Assembly (NCBI GenBank): GCA_030642865.1
Contig: DAOWMW010000049.1
Span: forward strand, 1 to 8,492
Direction of reading: 5' to 3'
Length of the DNA stretch: 8,492 nucleotides
DNA from: Desulfobacteraceae bacterium
GTDB taxonomy: Bacteria; Desulfobacterota; Desulfobacteria; Desulfobacterales; BuS5
This document shows positions 5,973-8,492 of the stretch, in pieces. Numbering within the stretch: position 1 is the stretch's first letter; the number at the start of each line of letters is the position of its first letter. A program made the position numbers and the translations under genes. Under the pieces are notes generated by a model. The model saw nothing but the letters and a program-made list of their open reading frames with translations, was not told where the DNA came from and searched no databases.

Positions 5973-7136
5973 ATGAATTTTGAATTTACAGCAGAAGAAC
6001 TTGAGATAAAAAAAGAGGTTGTCGATTTCATAAAAAAGGAATCCACACCCGAGATCGTGAAAGAATCTGAATCCCACGGTGATATCTATGGTGCTCCTGA
6101 AGGCCGTAAAATTATACAGAAAATGGCAGCCAGGGGCTGGCTCACGCCAACCTGGCCAAAAAAATACGGCGGCATGGAAGCCTCTGAAACCATAGGGTAT
6201 ATGATCCGTGAAGAGATGGGTTATTATGGGCTTCCATTTGGCTTTATAGCAGCTCATATGGCCGGGCCCACAATTTTACGCTTTGCGAGTGATGAAATGA
6301 AGGAGAAATGGCTTCCAAGAATAAGCAGCGGAGAACTGGAATTTGCCCTGGGTTATACTGAGCCCCAGGCAGGTTCTGATCTTTCTGCTCTGATGATGGA
6401 GGCCAAAGATATGGGAGACCATTTTCTGGTCAATGGAACCAAGCTGTTTAACACCAGTTGCCATATAGCAGATTATCACTGGCTCGCCGCCCGAACAGAT
6501 TTTGATGCCCCAAGACATAAGGGTGTCTCCATGATGATTGTAGATTTAAAAAGCCCGGGAATTACTATAAACCCCATGATTACCATGGCGGACTGGCAGA
6601 CCAACGAAGTCTCCTATGTAAATGTTAAAGTCCCCAAAGAAAATCTTGTTGGTGATAAAAACAAGGGGTTTTATTATCTAATGGCTGCCCTTGACTTTGA
6701 ACGAATGTTTCCCCTTGGCAGATACAGAAAACTTTTTGATGATATTGTTGACTACGCCAAAGAGACCATTTCCGGAGGAAAACCCCTGGCTAAAGATCCT
6801 GTTATACGCCAGGAAATAGCCCAGGTTGCCATAGAGATGGAAGCAACAACACTTTTATACTATCAGCTTGCCCATATTTTAGATAAAGGGGATATCCCCA
6901 ATTACCAGTCATCAATGGAAAAGACTTTTGCAACCGAGACTGCCCAGAGAATAACAAACCTGGGTATGGATATCCTTGGATCATACAGTCAGCTCAAAGA
7001 TAATTCAAAACATGCCAAATTACAGGGAAGAGTTGAGCATTCGTATAGAACCAGTGTTGTTGAAACAATTTATGCGGGCACATCTGAAATACAAAGGAAT
7101 ATTATAGCCACAAAGGGCCTTGGATTGCCTCGTTAA
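5973..7136 (+). CDS. Acyl-CoA dehydrogenase 1, probable catalytic subunit of a two-subunit enzyme (PimC/FadE-like)
   Basis: 387 residues, standard length. It has the FAD/substrate motif YTEPQAGSD (128-136) and the C-terminal YAGTSEIQRNIIATKGLGLPR block (from 367). The position of the usual catalytic glutamate (Glu376 in medium-chain enzyme) is alanine (Ala368). A glutamate is present in LDFERM (Glu243), where isovaleryl- and long-chain dehydrogenases keep their base. The GRxxFG segment that reaches the FAD of a neighbouring subunit is replaced by ISGGKPLAKD (~266-275). This pattern resembles alpha subunits of heteromeric enzymes such as pimeloyl-CoA dehydrogenase or mycobacterial FadE pairs. 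Next to a fumarate-adding enzyme it may oxidise a substituted succinyl-CoA, as BbsG does; that role is inferred from context. The Shine-Dalgarno AGGAGA is 11 bases from the chosen ATG. Confidence 0.9.
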   Translation: MNFEFTAEELEIKKEVVDFIKKESTPEIVKESESHGDIYGAPEGRKIIQKMAARGWLTPTWPKKYGGMEASETIGYMIREEMGYYGLPFGFIAAHMAGPTILRFASDEMKEKWLPRISSGELEFALGYTEPQAGSDLSALMMEAKDMGDHFLVNGTKLFNTSCHIADYHWLAARTDFDAPRHKGVSMMIVDLKSPGITINPMITMADWQTNEVSYVNVKVPKENLVGDKNKGFYYLMAALDFERMFPLGRYRKLFDDIVDYAKETISGGKPLAKDPVIRQEIAQVAIEMEATTLLYYQLAHILDKGDIPNYQSSMEKTFATETAQRITNLGMDILGSYSQLKDNSKHAKLQGRVEHSYRTSVVETIYAGTSEIQRNIIATKGLGLPR

Positions 7137-7186
7137 TTAATTCCCGCCCGTAAATGATCTTTTTCTCCAGTATTTGCGTTACACTT

Positions 7187-7233
7187 AAAAAATAATCCCC
7201 GAAATACTTAATTTATTTTAGCGATTATTTTTT
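7187..7233 (+). terminator. AT-rich hairpin after acyl-CoA dehydrogenase 1, possible weak terminator
   Basis: AAAAAATAATC (7187-7197) pairs perfectly with GATTATTTTTT (7223-7233) around a 25-base loop, and the right arm ends in a T-run. The stem has a single G-C pair, so termination would be weak and read-through into the next dehydrogenase gene is plausible. Confidence 0.45.
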
Positions 7234-7365
7234 TCCTGCGTCTTGATCCTGGATAAAACCTTTCATTTATATACGGATACTAATTAATTACCAGACAAAA
7301 TTTTAGAAGTTTATTACGGCAAAAATTTTATTCCTCATGGGAAGCAGATAAAGCAGGAGATTTTC

Positions 7366-8492
7366 ATGGATTATGATTTAAATAAAGACCAGGAATTGAT
7401 AAAAAAATCGGCTAAAGAATTTTTATCCAAAGAGTGCACCTCTGAATTTGTAAGAGAAATGGAAAAAGATACAAAGGGGATAACGGATAAACTCTGGAAT
7501 AAAATGGCAGAGCTGGGATGGCTTGGCATCTTGATACCTGAAGAATACGGTGGTCTTGAGGGCAATTTTCTTGATCTGACAGTAATTCTGACAGAAATGG
7601 GTTATCGTTGTCTGCCAGGGCCTTTTTTCTCCACAGTTGTTCTTGCCGGAACAGCCATACTTGAAAGTGGCGATGATGAAAAAAAGAAAAAACTGCTGGG
7701 AGATATCGCCGATGGAAAAGCTTATGCAACCCTGGCATTAACCGAAGAAGAAGCAGTCTGTTCTCCCGAAAGCATAAAAGCAATGGTAAAACAGGAAGGG
7801 GATGCTTTTGTTATTAATCAGACAAAGCTTTTTGTTCCCGATGCCCATATAGCTGACTATATTATCTGCGCGACAAGAACAAAAGATGGAGAAAATAAGG
7901 AAGACGGAATAACTCTTTTTATTGTGGACAGTAAAGATCCCGGAGTTAAAATTACTCCCCTTGATACATTTGCTTCAGACAAGCTTTGTGAAGTTATTTT
8001 TGATAATGTAAAAGTTTCAAAAAAAGATATTTTGGGAAATCTGGACAAAGGGTGGGCAACTATCAAAAAAGTCCTTCAAATCGCTGCAGTGGGCAAATGT
8101 GCTGAAATGGTGGGCGGAGGCCAGCGTACCATGGAAATAGCCATTGAAAATGCCCAGGGAAGAGAACAATTCGGGAAAAAGATAGGAAGCTTTCAAGCGG
8201 TTCAGCATCATTGTGCCCATATGATTACTTACCTTGATACGTCAAGATTAATAACATATAAGGCAGCCACAAAAATAAGTGCCGGGCTTCCCACCGACAA
8301 CGCTGTTTCAATGGCCAAGGTCTGGGTAAGCGATTCCTGCCGCAAGCTTGCCGCATTATCTCACCAGGTAACAGGGGGGCTTGGGTTCATGGAAGAGTAT
8401 GATAACCAACTCTACTTCAGGCGTATTAAAGCCGCTGGAATCTATTTTGGAAATGCAAGCTTTCACAGAGAAATAGTCGCACAGGAACTGGG
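7366..8492 (+). CDS. Acyl-CoA dehydrogenase 2, probable partner subunit (PimD/FadE-like), 3' end beyond window
   Basis: 375 complete codons to the right edge, so only the last few residues are missing. Shine-Dalgarno AGGAGA (7355-7360) lies five bases before ATG. The fold is clear: PEEYGG (58-63), the GREQFGKKIGSFQAVQH segment (265-281) and VTGGLGFMEEY (335-345). The TEPxAGSD motif is degenerate (TEEEAVCSPES, 126-136). Neither usual position of the catalytic glutamate is kept: the helix-G region reads LQIAAVG (alanine near 240) and the C-terminal site reads YFGNAS (Phe361). It retains what acyl-CoA dehydrogenase 1 lacks and lacks what that protein retains, which suggests a non-catalytic partner completing the FAD site. 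The 228-bp gap contains the weak hairpin at 7187. A stand-alone enzyme with a displaced base is the alternative. Confidence 0.88.
   Translation, partial: MDYDLNKDQELIKKSAKEFLSKECTSEFVREMEKDTKGITDKLWNKMAELGWLGILIPEEYGGLEGNFLDLTVILTEMGYRCLPGPFFSTVVLAGTAILESGDDEKKKKLLGDIADGKAYATLALTEEEAVCSPESIKAMVKQEGDAFVINQTKLFVPDAHIADYIICATRTKDGENKEDGITLFIVDSKDPGVKITPLDTFASDKLCEVIFDNVKVSKKDILGNLDKGWATIKKVLQIAAVGKCAEMVGGGQRTMEIAIENAQGREQFGKKIGSFQAVQHHCAHMITYLDTSRLITYKAATKISAGLPTDNAVSMAKVWVSDSCRKLAALSHQVTGGLGFMEEYDNQLYFRRIKAAGIYFGNASFHREIVAQEL

Noticed and set aside
5963..5983. ATG at 5963 as the start of acyl-CoA dehydrogenase 1
   Set aside because: It is one base from the Shine-Dalgarno and out of frame, ending after seven codons; the ATG at 5973 opens the family-like N-terminus.

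Overview
The window looks like part of an anaerobic hydrocarbon- or aromatic-degradation locus, probably from a sulfate-reducing deltaproteobacterium (Desulfobacterota/Desulfobacterales-like). This rests on two glycyl-radical enzymes of the fumarate-adding type, two acyl-CoA dehydrogenases, moderately AT-rich coding sequence and very AT-rich spacers. The taxonomic placement is inference; no marker gene is present.

Layout. Positions 1-1578 (minus strand) hold the first 526 codons of a fumarate-adding glycyl-radical enzyme that runs off the left edge. Just upstream of it (1797-1962, same strand) is a decayed third copy of the N-terminus of that gene, with frameshifts and a nonsense codon. A spacer of about 1.2 kb (1963-3144) carries no gene but is rich in structure: a 19-bp hairpin, a 20-bp palindrome, a ~250-bp element with long imperfect inverted ends, a strong sigma-70-type promoter whose -35 box lies inside a 12-bp dyad, and a ~330-nt leader that can fold around a 19-bp stem. 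Positions 3145-5643 (plus) hold a complete 832-residue fumarate-adding glycyl-radical enzyme, closed by a clear intrinsic terminator. A 62-bp MITE-like hairpin follows, then acyl-CoA dehydrogenase 1 (5973-7136) and acyl-CoA dehydrogenase 2 (7366 to the right edge, nearly complete).

How the genes may work together. Enzymes of the BssA/AssA/NmsA/HbsA family add a methyl or methylene carbon of a hydrocarbon to fumarate, giving a substituted succinate. After CoA activation (no CoA-transferase is seen here), a flavin dehydrogenase oxidises the succinyl-CoA derivative. The two dehydrogenases have complementary losses of FAD-binding and catalytic motifs, so they probably form one heteromeric enzyme. 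The substrate cannot be read from the sequence. No small subunit and no radical-SAM activase is encoded in the window, so these would have to lie elsewhere.
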